This document shows, piece by piece, positions 47,128 to 55,156 of a DNA stretch of 64,000 nt. The notes under the pieces were generated by a model. It ran no database searches, was not told the origin of the DNA, and worked only from the letters and a program-made list of their open reading frames with translations. Position 1 is the stretch's first letter. Each line of letters begins with the position of its first letter. This DNA comes from Actinomycetota bacterium (GTDB taxonomy: Bacteria > Actinomycetota > Acidimicrobiia > Acidimicrobiales > Ilumatobacteraceae). Position numbers and translations under genes: made by a program. Location: NCBI GenBank assembly GCA_030645495.1, contig JAUSLV010000019.1, forward strand, positions 1 through 64,000, given 5' to 3'.

Positions 47128-47215
47128 CCACAAGATGTGGTGGCGAGAAGGCCCCGATCGCGTCGCCACCACTAGTGGTTGTACGATTACAGCACTGTAG
47201 TTACACCGCTGTCAA
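47128..47215 (-). promoter_or_regulatory. nrdJ promoter with three palindromes (NrdR-box candidates)
   Basis: Minus strand: -35 TTGACA (47215-47210), 18-base spacer, -10 TGTAAT (47191-47186). Palindrome 1, TACAG-CA-CTGTA (47188-47199), covers the -10/spacer. Palindrome 2, ACCACTAGTGGT (47168-47179), covers the expected start of transcription, 20 bases centre to centre from the first. Palindrome 3, CCACA-AGA-TGTGG (47128-47140), lies in the leader. NrdR normally binds paired palindromic boxes at such positions; none matches the textbook consensus closely, so binding is inferred. Confidence 0.6.
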
Positions 47216-47607
47216 TGGCCAACCTGTCGCCGTCACTGCGGCGCCGATCGCTGGTCGAGTGGGCCAGCGACGCAAGAAAGCAGGTTCGGGAACCCGTGCC
47301 CCGCAGCCACATCCTCGGCCAGGCCGAACCGGTGCGAGCCCGATCTGGCGTTGTCCGAAGGTGCCACTGCCCATCCACTTCCTTGCGCCGCTGCCACCGA
47401 CAGGTGCCACCCTACGGGGGTTGCCCTGTGGGGAGGAAGGGGTACAACCGTGTGAATTGTCATGTGGACGACGGCTGAATTCTGTGGGAACGGAGGGTAA
47501 CTCCAGGTGTCGCCGCAGGGTTTATCCACATATCCACAGGCCCGTGTCCCACGATGCGGATCACCCCAGGTCAGCGAGGTCGCGCCGGGCCGCGCCGGGG
47601 AACGCGT
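47216..47607. other. Non-coding block upstream of nrdJ with DnaA-box-like sites
   Basis: No convincing gene lies here on either strand. It holds a perfect DnaA box TTATCCACA (47522-47530), an overlapping near-match ATATCCACA (47530-47538), and inverted near-matches at 47463-47471 (TGTGGACGA) and 47483-47491 (weak). The 9-mer AGGTGCCAC occurs twice (near 47360 and 47402). I looked for a cobalamin riboswitch and saw a lone GCCACTG but not the B12 box, so I do not call one. DnaA regulation of nrdJ is possible; a replication origin is unlikely without dnaA/dnaN nearby. Confidence 0.5.
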
Positions 47608-49905
47608 CTAGATCGGCTGCAGCGTCACCGGGATGCCGTTCAGCACCGACGTGCCCGACAGCGGATCGATCGCCGCGTCGTCGGTGAGCACGTTGCTGTT
47701 CACGCCGGGCCGCGACGCAGCGACTTCCATGCGTGTGCCTTCCACACCGTGCCCCCACCCGTGCGGCAGGCTCACCACACCGGGGCGCATCTCGTCGCTC
47801 ACCTGCACCAGCGTGGTGAGCTCGCCCACCCTCGCCACCACTCGCGCCTGGCCGCCGTCGGTGAGGCCGATCCGCTGCGCATCGAGCGGGTGCACCAGCA
47901 GCGTGCAGCGTTCCTTGCCCTTCACCAGCACGCCGATGTTGTGCATCCACGAGTTGTTGCTGCGCAGATCGCGCCGGCCCACCAACAGCACCTCGTCGGC
48001 GGCCGGGGTGGCGGCCCCATCGGCCTGCAGCGCGGCGTGCAGCCGCGGCAGCTCTGCCAAGAGCACCGGGTGGTTCAGCTCGACCGTGCCGCTGGGCGTG
48101 CGCAGCGCCTCGGGCAGTCGCGGCTGCAGCGCCCCGTAGTCCAGCCCGTGCGGGTTGGCCCGAAGCGCGGCCAGGCTGGCCCCCTCCGGGTTGGCGCCGA
48201 ACGCGGCCCCGAACGGCCCGGTCTGCAGCATGAAGTCGAGCATTCGCGCCGGCCCCGCTTCGGCGCCCAGCGCCGCCAGGATCTCGTCGGCCGAGCGACC
48301 ATGAATCGAGGAGTGCGGATCTCCCACCGCGCCGGCCACCAGGGTGGCGATGCCCAGGTCGTCGGCTGCCGACGGCTCGGCCTCGGGCCCGAGCCCGGCG
48401 GCGATCAGCCCCAGGCGGGCGAGGATCTCCCACTCGTCGGGCTGGTCGTCGGGCAGCGGCAGCACGGGGTCGCTGTAGTTCGCCACGTTGCGCACGGCGA
48501 ACTGCAACAGTGCCAGGTCGTAGTGGCCACGCTGCAGCTGCGAGGGCGGCGGCAGGATCACGTCGGCGTGGCGGGTGGTCTCGTTGAGGTAGATGTCGAC
48601 GCTGACCATGAACTCGAGTTGCGCCAGCGCGGCGTCGAGTTGGTCGCTGTTGGGCGTGCTGAGCACCGGGTTACCGCCCACGGTCACGACCGCCCGCATC
48701 CGCCGCTCGCCGGCGTCGGTGATCTCCTCGGCCATCGCCGCCGCGGGGTACTCGCCCATCACCTCCGGCAAGCCACGCACGACAGTCGCGCCCTTGCCGG
48801 TGGTGAAGCCCTTGCCGCTACCGCGCCGACCACGCGTGTTGCCGCTGCCGGCGACGGGCGTGGGGAACATCGCCCCACCCGGCCGATCGAGGTTGCCGGT
48901 GACGATGTTGACCACGTCGATCAGCCACGAGGTGGCGGTGGAGAACGACGTGCCCGCGAAGCCGGCCGTGGTGGTGCCGATGCGCCCGTAGATCGAGCCG
49001 CTGGGCGCGGCCGCGAGTTCGCGGGCCAGCTGCCGAGTGTCCGCGGCAGCGATGCCGGTGGCGGCTGCCACCGACTCGGGCGTGAACGCGGCACAGGCCA
49101 GCACCACGTCGTCCAGGCCGGTTAGCCAGGCGCCCACGTGGTCACCCGGGTCGATGCGGCCGTCCTGCGCCAACGTGGTCACCATCGCCGCCAACAGCAG
49201 CGCGTCGGTACCCGGCCGGATCGCCAGCCAGCGGTCCGCACCTTCGACAGTGCGTGTACGCCGCGGGTCGATGACCACCACCGTGCCACCACGCGCCCGG
49301 ATCGCCTCCAGGCGGCCCGGGAAGTCGGGCGCTGTGCACAGGCTGCCGTTCGACGCGTACGGGTTGGCGCCCATCACCACGAGATAGTCGGTGCGGTCGA
49401 GGTCGGGCACGGGCACCGTGACCGGCGAACCGAACGCGAACCCCGCCGCCACCTGCCGCGGCGCCTGGTCGACGGTGGATGCGCTGAACCGCCGACGGGT
49501 GCCCAAGGCCTGCAGCAGTGACCGGTTGTAGAGCATCGGCCCCAGGTTGTGGGCGCACGGGTTACCCATGTACACGCCCACCGCTTCGCGCCCGTGGTCG
49601 CGCAGCACGGCAGGCAGCCGCTCGGCGATCACGGCCCACGCTTCGCCCCACTCCACCTCCACGTGCACCCCGTCGCGCTTCACCAGCGGACGGCGCAGCC
49701 GGTCGGGGTCGTCGTGCAACTGCTTCAGCGTGCTGCCCTTCGGGCACAAGAAGCCCTTGCTGAACACGTCGTCACGATCGCCGCGAATGCGCACCACAGT
49801 GTCGCCCTTGACGGTGATCTCCAGTCCGCAGCCGGCCTCGCACAACGGGCAGGTGCGGAAGGCGACGCGAGTGTCGTCGCCGGAATGTTGCCGATCAGTA
49901 CCCAT
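47608..49905 (-). CDS. Molybdopterin-dependent oxidoreductase (formate dehydrogenase/nitrate reductase superfamily)
   Basis: A 765-residue DMSO-reductase-superfamily enzyme. The N-terminal 4Fe-4S site is CPLCEAGCGLE with the fourth Cys in FLCPKG, and a following Lys fits electron transfer. Mo-pterin blocks include VVMGANPYASNGS, VVVIDPRRTRT, and the C-terminal dinucleotide-binding domain (LLVGRRDLRSNNSWMHN, VSLPHGWGHG). The metal ligand cannot be fixed by eye. The ATG at 49905 gives the cluster motif near the N-terminus as expected. No second subunit, chaperone or cofactor gene is adjacent. Substrate unknown. Confidence 0.88.
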   Translation of the reverse strand: MGTDRQHSGDDTRVAFRTCPLCEAGCGLEITVKGDTVVRIRGDRDDVFSKGFLCPKGSTLKQLHDDPDRLRRPLVKRDGVHVEVEWGEAWAVIAERLPAVLRDHGREAVGVYMGNPCAHNLGPMLYNRSLLQALGTRRRFSASTVDQAPRQVAAGFAFGSPVTVPVPDLDRTDYLVVMGANPYASNGSLCTAPDFPGRLEAIRARGGTVVVIDPRRTRTVEGADRWLAIRPGTDALLLAAMVTTLAQDGRIDPGDHVGAWLTGLDDVVLACAAFTPESVAAATGIAAADTRQLARELAAAPSGSIYGRIGTTTAGFAGTSFSTATSWLIDVVNIVTGNLDRPGGAMFPTPVAGSGNTRGRRGSGKGFTTGKGATVVRGLPEVMGEYPAAAMAEEITDAGERRMRAVVTVGGNPVLSTPNSDQLDAALAQLEFMVSVDIYLNETTRHADVILPPPSQLQRGHYDLALLQFAVRNVANYSDPVLPLPDDQPDEWEILARLGLIAAGLGPEAEPSAADDLGIATLVAGAVGDPHSSIHGRSADEILAALGAEAGPARMLDFMLQTGPFGAAFGANPEGASLAALRANPHGLDYGALQPRLPEALRTPSGTVELNHPVLLAELPRLHAALQADGAATPAADEVLLVGRRDLRSNNSWMHNIGVLVKGKERCTLLVHPLDAQRIGLTDGGQARVVARVGELTTLVQVSDEMRPGVVSLPHGWGHGVEGTRMEVAASRPGVNSNVLTDDAAIDPLSGTSVLNGIPVTLQPI

Positions 49906-49925
49906 GGGGTGGCATCCTTCCACCA

Positions 49926-50597
49926 ATGCGACGCCTGTTTCCCCACCCTGCCGACGCGATCGATCTCCGCGAGGCCTACGACGTCGAGCGGCCGGCACCG
50001 GCGGGTCGACCGTGGGTGTCGCTGTGCATGGTGTCCAGCCTCGACGGGTCCACGGTCGTGGACACCACCTCGCGTGGGTTGTCCAACCCCACCGACCAGG
50101 CGCTGCTGCTCACGCTGCGATCGTTCGCCGATGTCATCCTGGTGGGGGCTGCCACGGTGCGCCACGAGAACTACGGCCCGCCCAAGCGTGCAGATCAACG
50201 AATCGCCGTCGTCAGCCGCTCGGGCCGGTTCGACTTCGACTCGCCGCTGTTCGCCTCGGGCCGGGCGATCGTGGTGCTGCCCGAGGACGCTCCGCAGGTA
50301 CCGGTGCCGTCAGTTCGTGCGGGCACCGACACGCTCGACCTGCCCGCCGCGCTTGGCCTGTTGCACACTCAGTTCGGCGCGAACGTCGTGCAGGCCGAAG
50401 GCGGCGCCACGCTCAACGGGCTACTCGCGGCCGGCGACTTCATCGACGAGTTGAACCTCACGGTGTCGCCACAGATCAGCGGCGGCGATGGTCAGCGCCT
50501 TACGGTCGGAGCACCTGCTCTCGCCAGGCGCATGCACCTCGCCCATGTGTTGGAGGACGACGGGTTCCTGTTCACCCGCTACGTGCGAATGCGCTGA
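49926..50597 (+). CDS. RibD C-terminal-domain (dihydrofolate-reductase-like) protein
   Basis: A 223-residue NADPH-binding reductase domain like the C-terminal half of RibD. Signatures are RPWVSLCMVSSLDGSTV, the segment ADVILVGAATVRHENYGPP, and VVQAEGGATLNGLLAAGDFIDELNLTVSP. A deaminase domain is missing, so it is a stand-alone paralogue rather than RibD itself, possibly an unrelated NADPH reductase. It diverges from the molybdoenzyme with 20 bp between starts and may share its regulation. Confidence 0.88.
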   Translation: MRRLFPHPADAIDLREAYDVERPAPAGRPWVSLCMVSSLDGSTVVDTTSRGLSNPTDQALLLTLRSFADVILVGAATVRHENYGPPKRADQRIAVVSRSGRFDFDSPLFASGRAIVVLPEDAPQVPVPSVRAGTDTLDLPAALGLLHTQFGANVVQAEGGATLNGLLAAGDFIDELNLTVSPQISGGDGQRLTVGAPALARRMHLAHVLEDDGFLFTRYVRMR

Positions 50598-50606
50598 GCA
50601 CTGCGC

Positions 50607-51458
50607 TCAGCTCGCCTCCACCATCTGGGCTACCTCCAACACGACGGTGGCATGCAACACCGCTTCCTCGGCGCTCAGCGTGGGGCCCAGCTCGACGATG
50701 AACGACATCGCCCTGGGCACCGCCCGCCGCACCCAGGTGGCGGCGACACCGGTGTACGTGCCGCCGGTGATCGAGGTGTGGTCGAGGCCGGTGCGTTCGG
50801 CGTAGTGCCGCCGCAACGGGCCGTCCCTGCCCGACGACGGCGACACCGTGTGCAGGTCTTGGTGATACCAGATCGTGAGCGCCGGGTTGACGCGGTTGGC
50901 GAAGTCGATGAACGCCTGAGTCTCTGGCTCACTGGCACCCTCCGTGCCGCTGTACTCCCACTCGCCGGGCTCAGCGATCGGCGTCCAGTCGTGCGGGAAG
51001 TTGCGGTTCAGGTCGACGCCGTTGCTATTGCCTCGTGCCTGGTTGGCATACCCGTCGGGATTGATCGCCGGCATCAGCCACAGGTCGTAGCCCTCGGGCA
51101 TGGGCATCGTGCGCAACTGCTCGATGATCGCCAGCCCGTCGTCCTCGTTGCCATGGATCACGCCCACCACCAGGATCACCACCCCGCCCGGCGTGCCGCG
51201 GTGGAAGGCGGTGATCGGGCGCCCCTCGACGGTGGTGCCGATCTCCTCCTCGCCGAGGAACTGCGGCGCCGGGGTCGTGGTGGTGGTGGGCGGGATCGTT
51301 GTCGTGGTGGTGGTGCTGGTGCTCGACGTGGTGCTGGACGAACTCGACGTGCTGGACGAGGTGCCCGCGGCGAGCGTGTCGCCAGTGTCGGCGGCCTCGT
51401 CTGGCGACGAGCACCCGACGAGCAGACACGCAGCCGCCATCAGCACACGGCGCTTCAC
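50607..51458 (-). CDS. M14-type zinc carboxypeptidase lipoprotein
   Basis: A 283-residue secreted peptidase. Lipobox LVGC (Cys16), then a long Ser/Thr-rich linker (about 30-65) likely spanning the cell wall, then the M14 domain: zinc ligands His/Glu in HGNED and a later His in IWYHQDLH, substrate motif DLNRNFP, and the catalytic Glu in FIVELG. It resembles the MpaA/gamma-D-Glu-DAP peptidase branch that trims cell-wall peptides; this is inferred. Its ATG overlaps the nrdR stop by 4 bases. Confidence 0.87.
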   Translation of the reverse strand: MKRRVLMAAACLLVGCSSPDEAADTGDTLAAGTSSSTSSSSSTTSSTSTTTTTTIPPTTTTTPAPQFLGEEEIGTTVEGRPITAFHRGTPGGVVILVVGVIHGNEDDGLAIIEQLRTMPMPEGYDLWLMPAINPDGYANQARGNSNGVDLNRNFPHDWTPIAEPGEWEYSGTEGASEPETQAFIDFANRVNPALTIWYHQDLHTVSPSSGRDGPLRRHYAERTGLDHTSITGGTYTGVAATWVRRAVPRAMSFIVELGPTLSAEEAVLHATVVLEVAQMVEAS

Positions 51459-51913
51459 GAACCCTGCAACTTCTTCAGCAGCACGAGCTCGCGCTGGAAG
51501 TCGGCCGCCGCGTCGAAACCTTTGTACACGCTGGCGAAGCGCAGGTAGGCGACTTCATCGAGCAGGCGCAGGCGATCGAGCACCTCCACGCCGATGAGCT
51601 GCGTGGCCACCTCCGGCCCTTGCAGGCGCACCTCGTCCTCGATCGCCTCACCCAGCTGGTCGATCTGTTCGGCCGACACCGGCCGCCCCTTGCATGCGGC
51701 GGCGACCCCGGCGACGAGCTTGGCCCGATCGAACGGCTCGCGCTGGCCGTTGCTCTTCACGACGACGAGTGGCACTTCTTCTGCCCGTTCGTAGGTGGTG
51801 AAGCGATGCGAGCACGCCAGGCACTGCCGGCGACGGCGAATCGTGGTGCCCTCTTCCGCCTCGCGCGAATCGATCACTTTCGTGTCGTCGGCCAGGCACT
51901 TCGGGCATCGCAT
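51455..51913 (-). CDS. nrdR: Transcriptional repressor NrdR
   Basis: Nucleotide-sensing repressor of ribonucleotide reductase genes; 152 residues, normal length. The zinc ribbon is MRCPKCLADDTKVIDSREAEEGTTIRRRRQCLACSHRFTTYER (four Cys), followed by the ATP-cone domain (VVVKSNGQREPFDRAKLVAGV ... AYLRFASVYKGF). It lies beside the LysM gene and lexA exactly as in Mycobacterium. Its likely target here is nrdJ, whose promoter carries palindromes. Confidence 0.96.
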   Translation of the reverse strand: MRCPKCLADDTKVIDSREAEEGTTIRRRRQCLACSHRFTTYERAEEVPLVVVKSNGQREPFDRAKLVAGVAAACKGRPVSAEQIDQLGEAIEDEVRLQGPEVATQLIGVEVLDRLRLLDEVAYLRFASVYKGFDAAADFQRELVLLKKLQGS

Positions 51914-51951
51914 GACGGCCAAGCTATCCCGCGTGCGCGGGCGAGGGCGGC

Positions 51952-52320
51952 TCAGGGCAGCGTGAGCGTTTGGCCGACACGTAACGCCGCGCCGCCGTTG
52001 AGCTGCAACAGCAGCTCGAGATAGTCGGTCTGCGAGTGCGTGCCGCGGAAGCGGAGCGCGATCGACCACATGGTGTCGCCCGGTTGCGCCACGTACACCT
52101 GCGACGTGGCAGCGACTGCTGGACGAACCGTGGAGGCGGAGGCAGGATCGCCCCCACGGTTCGCCAGAACGTTGCCGGCGCCGAGCCAGATGACCACGGC
52201 GACGGCCACGAGCACCAACGACACCAGCAGTCGTCGGCGCAGGAAGACCCGAGTGGAGGGACGGCCACCGGCGAAGCGGTGCGGCATCACGACGGTGTAC
52301 GGAGCGAGGGTTGCAGCCAT
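51952..52320 (-). CDS. LysM protein of the ChiZ/YneA SOS division-inhibitor type
   Basis: A 122-residue membrane protein: a short cytosolic N-terminus, one helix (VFLRRRLLVSLVLVAVAVVIWLGAG, about 26-50), then an outer LysM domain (VYVAQPGDTMWSIALRFRG ... LQLNGGAALRVGQTLTLP). Same layout and position, divergent from lexA and next to nrdR, as mycobacterial ChiZ (Rv2719c) and Bacillus YneA, which delay cell division during DNA damage. The promoter has an SOS box in its spacer. Equivalence in function is inferred from synteny and architecture. Confidence 0.85.
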   Translation of the reverse strand: MAATLAPYTVVMPHRFAGGRPSTRVFLRRRLLVSLVLVAVAVVIWLGAGNVLANRGGDPASASTVRPAVAATSQVYVAQPGDTMWSIALRFRGTHSQTDYLELLLQLNGGAALRVGQTLTLP

Positions 52321-52371
52321 GGTGTTCGACACTTCCTTCCGGAGCAGGACTCGGGTGAGATGGTCGTCGAT

Positions 52372-52493
52372 CGAACAGGTGTTGCCCGAACGACTGTTCG
52401 TAGTGAACACGAACAGTTGTTCGTTGTCAACCTCGGGGCGAACATTTGTTGCACGAACGGATGTTTGACTGATCGCCCGAACGCGTGTACGCT
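52372..52493. promoter_or_regulatory. lexA / chiZ-like divergent SOS promoter with up to six LexA boxes
   Basis: Boxes of form CGAAC-N4-GTTCG: perfect at 52387-52400 and 52410-52423; near matches at 52372-52385, 52439-52452, 52454-52467 and 52478-52491. lexA promoter: -35 TTGACT (52465-52470), 17-base spacer, -10 TACGCT (52488-52493), ATG 6 bases on. Minus-strand promoter: -35 TTGACA (52430-52425), 17-base spacer holding a perfect box, -10 TTCACT (52407-52402). LexA would block both directions. Confidence 0.85.
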
Positions 52494-52499
52494 GCCGCC

Positions 52500-53129
52500 A
52501 TGGCCGAACGACTCACCGACCGCCAACGCGGCATCCTCGACATGATCGAAACCAGCATGCGCGAGCGGGGTTACCCGCCCAGCGTGCGCGAAATCGGCGA
52601 GGCCGTGGGCCTCACCTCCCCCTCCACGGTGCACAGCCACCTGGCCACCCTGCAGCGGTTGGGCTACCTCAAGCGCGACCCAACCAAGCCCAGGGCCATC
52701 GAGGTGCGGTTCGATCCGTCGTCGGGCGCGGCCATCGAGCGTCGCCCCGTACGCCACGTGCCGCTCGTCGGCGATGTCGCCGCCGGTACCGACGTGCTCG
52801 CGCAAGAGAACGTGGAAGAGCTGTTCCCGCTGCCCGAAGACTTCACCGGCACCGGCGATCTGTTCATGCTGCGTGTGCGCGGCGACTCGATGATCGACGT
52901 GGGCATCATGGATGGCGACTTCGTGGTCGCCCGCGCGCAGACCACGGCCGAGAACGGCGAGATCGTCATTGCCGGCATCCCCGGCGAAGAGGCCACCGTC
53001 AAGACCTACCAGCGCAAGGGCGCCACGGTCACCCTCATCCCGGCCAACCCGCGGCTGTCGCCGATGGTGTTCACCGGTGGCGAGGTGCAGATCTTCGGCC
53101 GCGTCGTCACCGTCATGCGCCGCCTCTGA
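52500..53129 (+). CDS. lexA: SOS repressor LexA
   Basis: Represses DNA-damage genes until RecA filaments trigger self-cleavage; 209 residues. The winged helix-turn-helix covers about residues 1-65 (LTDRQRGILDMIE, PSVREIGEAVGLTSPSTVHSHL). The cleavage site is Ala95-Gly96 in GDVAAGTDVL, with Ser130 (RGDSMID) and Lys168 (ATVKTY) as catalytic dyad. The ATG at 52500 follows the -10 box by 6 bases, so the message is nearly leaderless. The promoter array shows it represses itself. recA lies 7.7 kb downstream on the other strand. Confidence 0.97.
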   Translation: MAERLTDRQRGILDMIETSMRERGYPPSVREIGEAVGLTSPSTVHSHLATLQRLGYLKRDPTKPRAIEVRFDPSSGAAIERRPVRHVPLVGDVAAGTDVLAQENVEELFPLPEDFTGTGDLFMLRVRGDSMIDVGIMDGDFVVARAQTTAENGEIVIAGIPGEEATVKTYQRKGATVTLIPANPRLSPMVFTGGEVQIFGRVVTVMRRL

Positions 53130-53140
53130 GCGCAGCCGTT

Positions 53141-53167
53141 CCCTGGTGGTGCGCCGCACCACCAGGG
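53141..53167. terminator. Bidirectional hairpin terminator after lexA
   Basis: Thirteen-base arms 53141-53153 (CCCTGGTGGTGCG) and 53155-53167 are perfect reverse complements around one C. It fills the 45-bp gap between the converging ends of lexA and the proline-rich membrane protein gene. No U-tract. Confidence 0.75.
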
Positions 53168-53174
53168 CGCAGCG

Positions 53175-54011
53175 TTACTGCTGCGGTGCTCCCCACCCCG
53201 GGCCAGCGGGAGGGGCGGGGGGCGCCGGCGGTGGTGCCGGCTGGTACTGCGGCGCCGGCGCATAGCCGGGTGCCGCGGGTGCGGGCTGATAGCCGGGCAC
53301 CGTGGGCTGTGTCGGCCACCCACCCTGAGGAAGCTGTTGCCACGTAGGGGCCTGCGGCGGGGGTGACTTCTTGCGCCGACCCACCAGCAGCACCACGCCG
53401 CCCAGCAGCACACCACCCACTGCGGCGGCGACGCCGCCGATCATCATCATTCCGCTGTCGCCATCGGCGTCGCCACCCACGGCGATCGCGAACTCCGAGT
53501 CGTCGCTGGTGACCGTCAGCCGGTAGGTACCCGGCTCGTCGATGCGAGCCTGCCGGAACGCCTCGCCGGCGAAGCCACCCGCGCTGTACGACGAACCGTC
53601 GGCTTCGTCCAGCGGCACCTCTGCGTCGTTCTCGTCCACCAACGACAGCGACACGTCGGGCAGCCCCTCGTCGCTGCGGTCGTACACCGAGCCGTTGCCC
53701 TCACAATCGCCACCGACGTCGTCGACCGAGCCCTTCGTCTCCAGGTACAGCGTGAACGTGCCGGCCTTCTCGAACTCGAGCGTGGTGGTGCATCCCACCG
53801 GAGCACGGGCGAACTTCTTCACCGTCTCTTCCCTGTGCGGCCCACTCAAGGCGATCAGTGCGCCCCCGGCGCCCAGGCCGAGCACGATCAGCGCCACGCC
53901 GGCCAGCAGCGAACCCTTTCCCTTGGGGGCGGCAACGGGCTGCGGCGCAGGGCCAGCCTGCGACCAAGGGGCGATCGCCGGTTGCGGTTGCGGTTGCGGT
54001 TGGTAGGACAT
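53175..54011 (-). CDS. Hypothetical membrane protein with proline-rich ends
   Basis: A 278-residue protein I do not recognise. Pro/Gln-rich cytosolic N-terminus, helix at about 35-55 (SLLAGVALIVLGLGAGGALIAL), an outer beta-rich domain with two Cys (VGCTTTLEF, GGDCEGN) and the segment FRQARIDEPGTYRLTVTSDD, helix at about 190-211, then a Pro/Ala/Gly-rich cytosolic tail. Such tails often mediate protein binding in actinobacteria. It overlaps the dapC stop by one base (the shared TGATG), so it belongs to the dapC transcript. Confidence 0.75.
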   Translation of the reverse strand: MSYQPQPQPQPAIAPWSQAGPAPQPVAAPKGKGSLLAGVALIVLGLGAGGALIALSGPHREETVKKFARAPVGCTTTLEFEKAGTFTLYLETKGSVDDVGGDCEGNGSVYDRSDEGLPDVSLSLVDENDAEVPLDEADGSSYSAGGFAGEAFRQARIDEPGTYRLTVTSDDSEFAIAVGGDADGDSGMMMIGGVAAAVGGVLLGGVVLLVGRRKKSPPPQAPTWQQLPQGGWPTQPTVPGYQPAPAAPGYAPAPQYQPAPPPAPPAPPAGPGWGAPQQ

Positions 54012-55126
54012 CAGCGCACTCCCAGTCGCGAAGCGACAAGCTCGATTCGATCGTCAGGTTGTACCACGGCGGCGCGCACGTTGTGAGAACCGCCTGCGCC
54101 GTAGAAGTCGCCGGGGCTCACCAGCGCACCACCCTCACGCGCCAGTCGCTCGGCGAACTGCCAACCGTCGTGGGCGTCGAACCACAGGTAGAACCCGCCT
54201 GCGGGCATCGGCACCTCCACGCCACACCACGACGACAGCACCTCCGCCAGGCGCTCCAGCCGGTGCCGGTAGCGATCCCGTTGCACGACCACGTGTGCCT
54301 CGTCGCCCAGGGCCACCACGGCCGCAGCTTGCGCCGGGCCGGGCACCATCATCCCGACGTGCTTGCGCACTTCCTTCAGGTAGTTCACCAGTTCGGCATC
54401 GCCGGCGTAGAACCCGACGCGTACGCCGGCCAGGTTGGATCGCTTCGAGAGTGAGTGCACCGCAACCACCCCGTCGAGACCCGAGTGCAGGATCGTGCTG
54501 GGCGGCGCGTCCCACGTGAAGGCGATGTAGCACTCGTCGCTGAACACCGGCACATCGTTGGCCCGGCCCCACGCGGCGGCTGCGTGCAGGTCGCTGAGGG
54601 CGCCGGTGGGGTTGGAAGGGCTGTTGACCCACAGCATCAACGCGCGAGCCGCGTCAGCAGGATCGATCGCTGCCAGGTCGATGCTGCCGTCTGGTGCGGC
54701 CGGCACCGGCACGCCCCTACAGCCGGCGAGTGTGGCACCCATCTCATAGGTGGGGTACGCCACCGCCGGGTAGAGCACTGTGTCGCGCGACGGAGTGCGC
54801 AGCTTGAGGTACTGCGGCGTGGTGGCCACGAACTCCTTCGTGCCCACGCAGGCCGCGATCTGCGCCACGGGCACGTCGACCTGGAACTGGCCGTGCAACC
54901 ACGTACGGATCGCGGCACGCAACGACTCGCTGCCGATGCTCGCCGGGTAGCCGCGCTCGGCGTTGCTGTGCGACAGCGCGTCGACCACTGCGGCCGGCGG
55001 CGGATCGCACGGCGTGCCGATCGAGAGATCGACCACACCGCCGGGGAGCGCCGCCGCGAGCGGTGCCAGTCGGTCGAGTCGGTCGTAGGGGTACGGGGGC
55101 GGGACGAAGCCGGCGGGGTCGTTCAT
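54011..55126 (-). CDS. dapC: Succinyldiaminopimelate transaminase (DapC type)
   Basis: PLP-dependent class I/II aminotransferase of the lysine/diaminopimelate pathway, 371 residues. PLP blocks are LWVNSPSNPTGALS, FSDECYIAFTWD, and the Lys motif SLSKRSNLAGVRVGF, which is typical of actinobacterial DapC. The C-terminal Arg region (AAVVQPDDRIELV) is in place. DapF is encoded 1.4 kb upstream on the same strand, supporting the assignment. The membrane-protein gene is coupled to its end. Confidence 0.88.
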   Translation of the reverse strand: MNDPAGFVPPPYPYDRLDRLAPLAAALPGGVVDLSIGTPCDPPPAAVVDALSHSNAERGYPASIGSESLRAAIRTWLHGQFQVDVPVAQIAACVGTKEFVATTPQYLKLRTPSRDTVLYPAVAYPTYEMGATLAGCRGVPVPAAPDGSIDLAAIDPADAARALMLWVNSPSNPTGALSDLHAAAAWGRANDVPVFSDECYIAFTWDAPPSTILHSGLDGVVAVHSLSKRSNLAGVRVGFYAGDAELVNYLKEVRKHVGMMVPGPAQAAAVVALGDEAHVVVQRDRYRHRLERLAEVLSSWCGVEVPMPAGGFYLWFDAHDGWQFAERLAREGGALVSPGDFYGAGGSHNVRAAVVQPDDRIELVASRLGVR

Positions 55127-55156
55127 GCGCCCACCATCCTGCCCGATCTGCCCGGC

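Noticed and set aside
47440-47540. Chromosomal replication origin
   Set aside because: Only about four box-like sites, no A/T-rich unwinding element and no dnaA, dnaN or recF nearby.
47216-47607. Cobalamin riboswitch for the B12-dependent reductase
   Set aside because: A single GCCACTG is on the wrong strand and the B12 box and CCCGCAACTG-type core are not seen.
47175-47687. 170-codon plus-strand open frame in the nrdJ upstream block
   Set aside because: Arg/Pro-rich composition without a domain, runs into the molybdoenzyme gene in antisense and over the nrdJ promoter.
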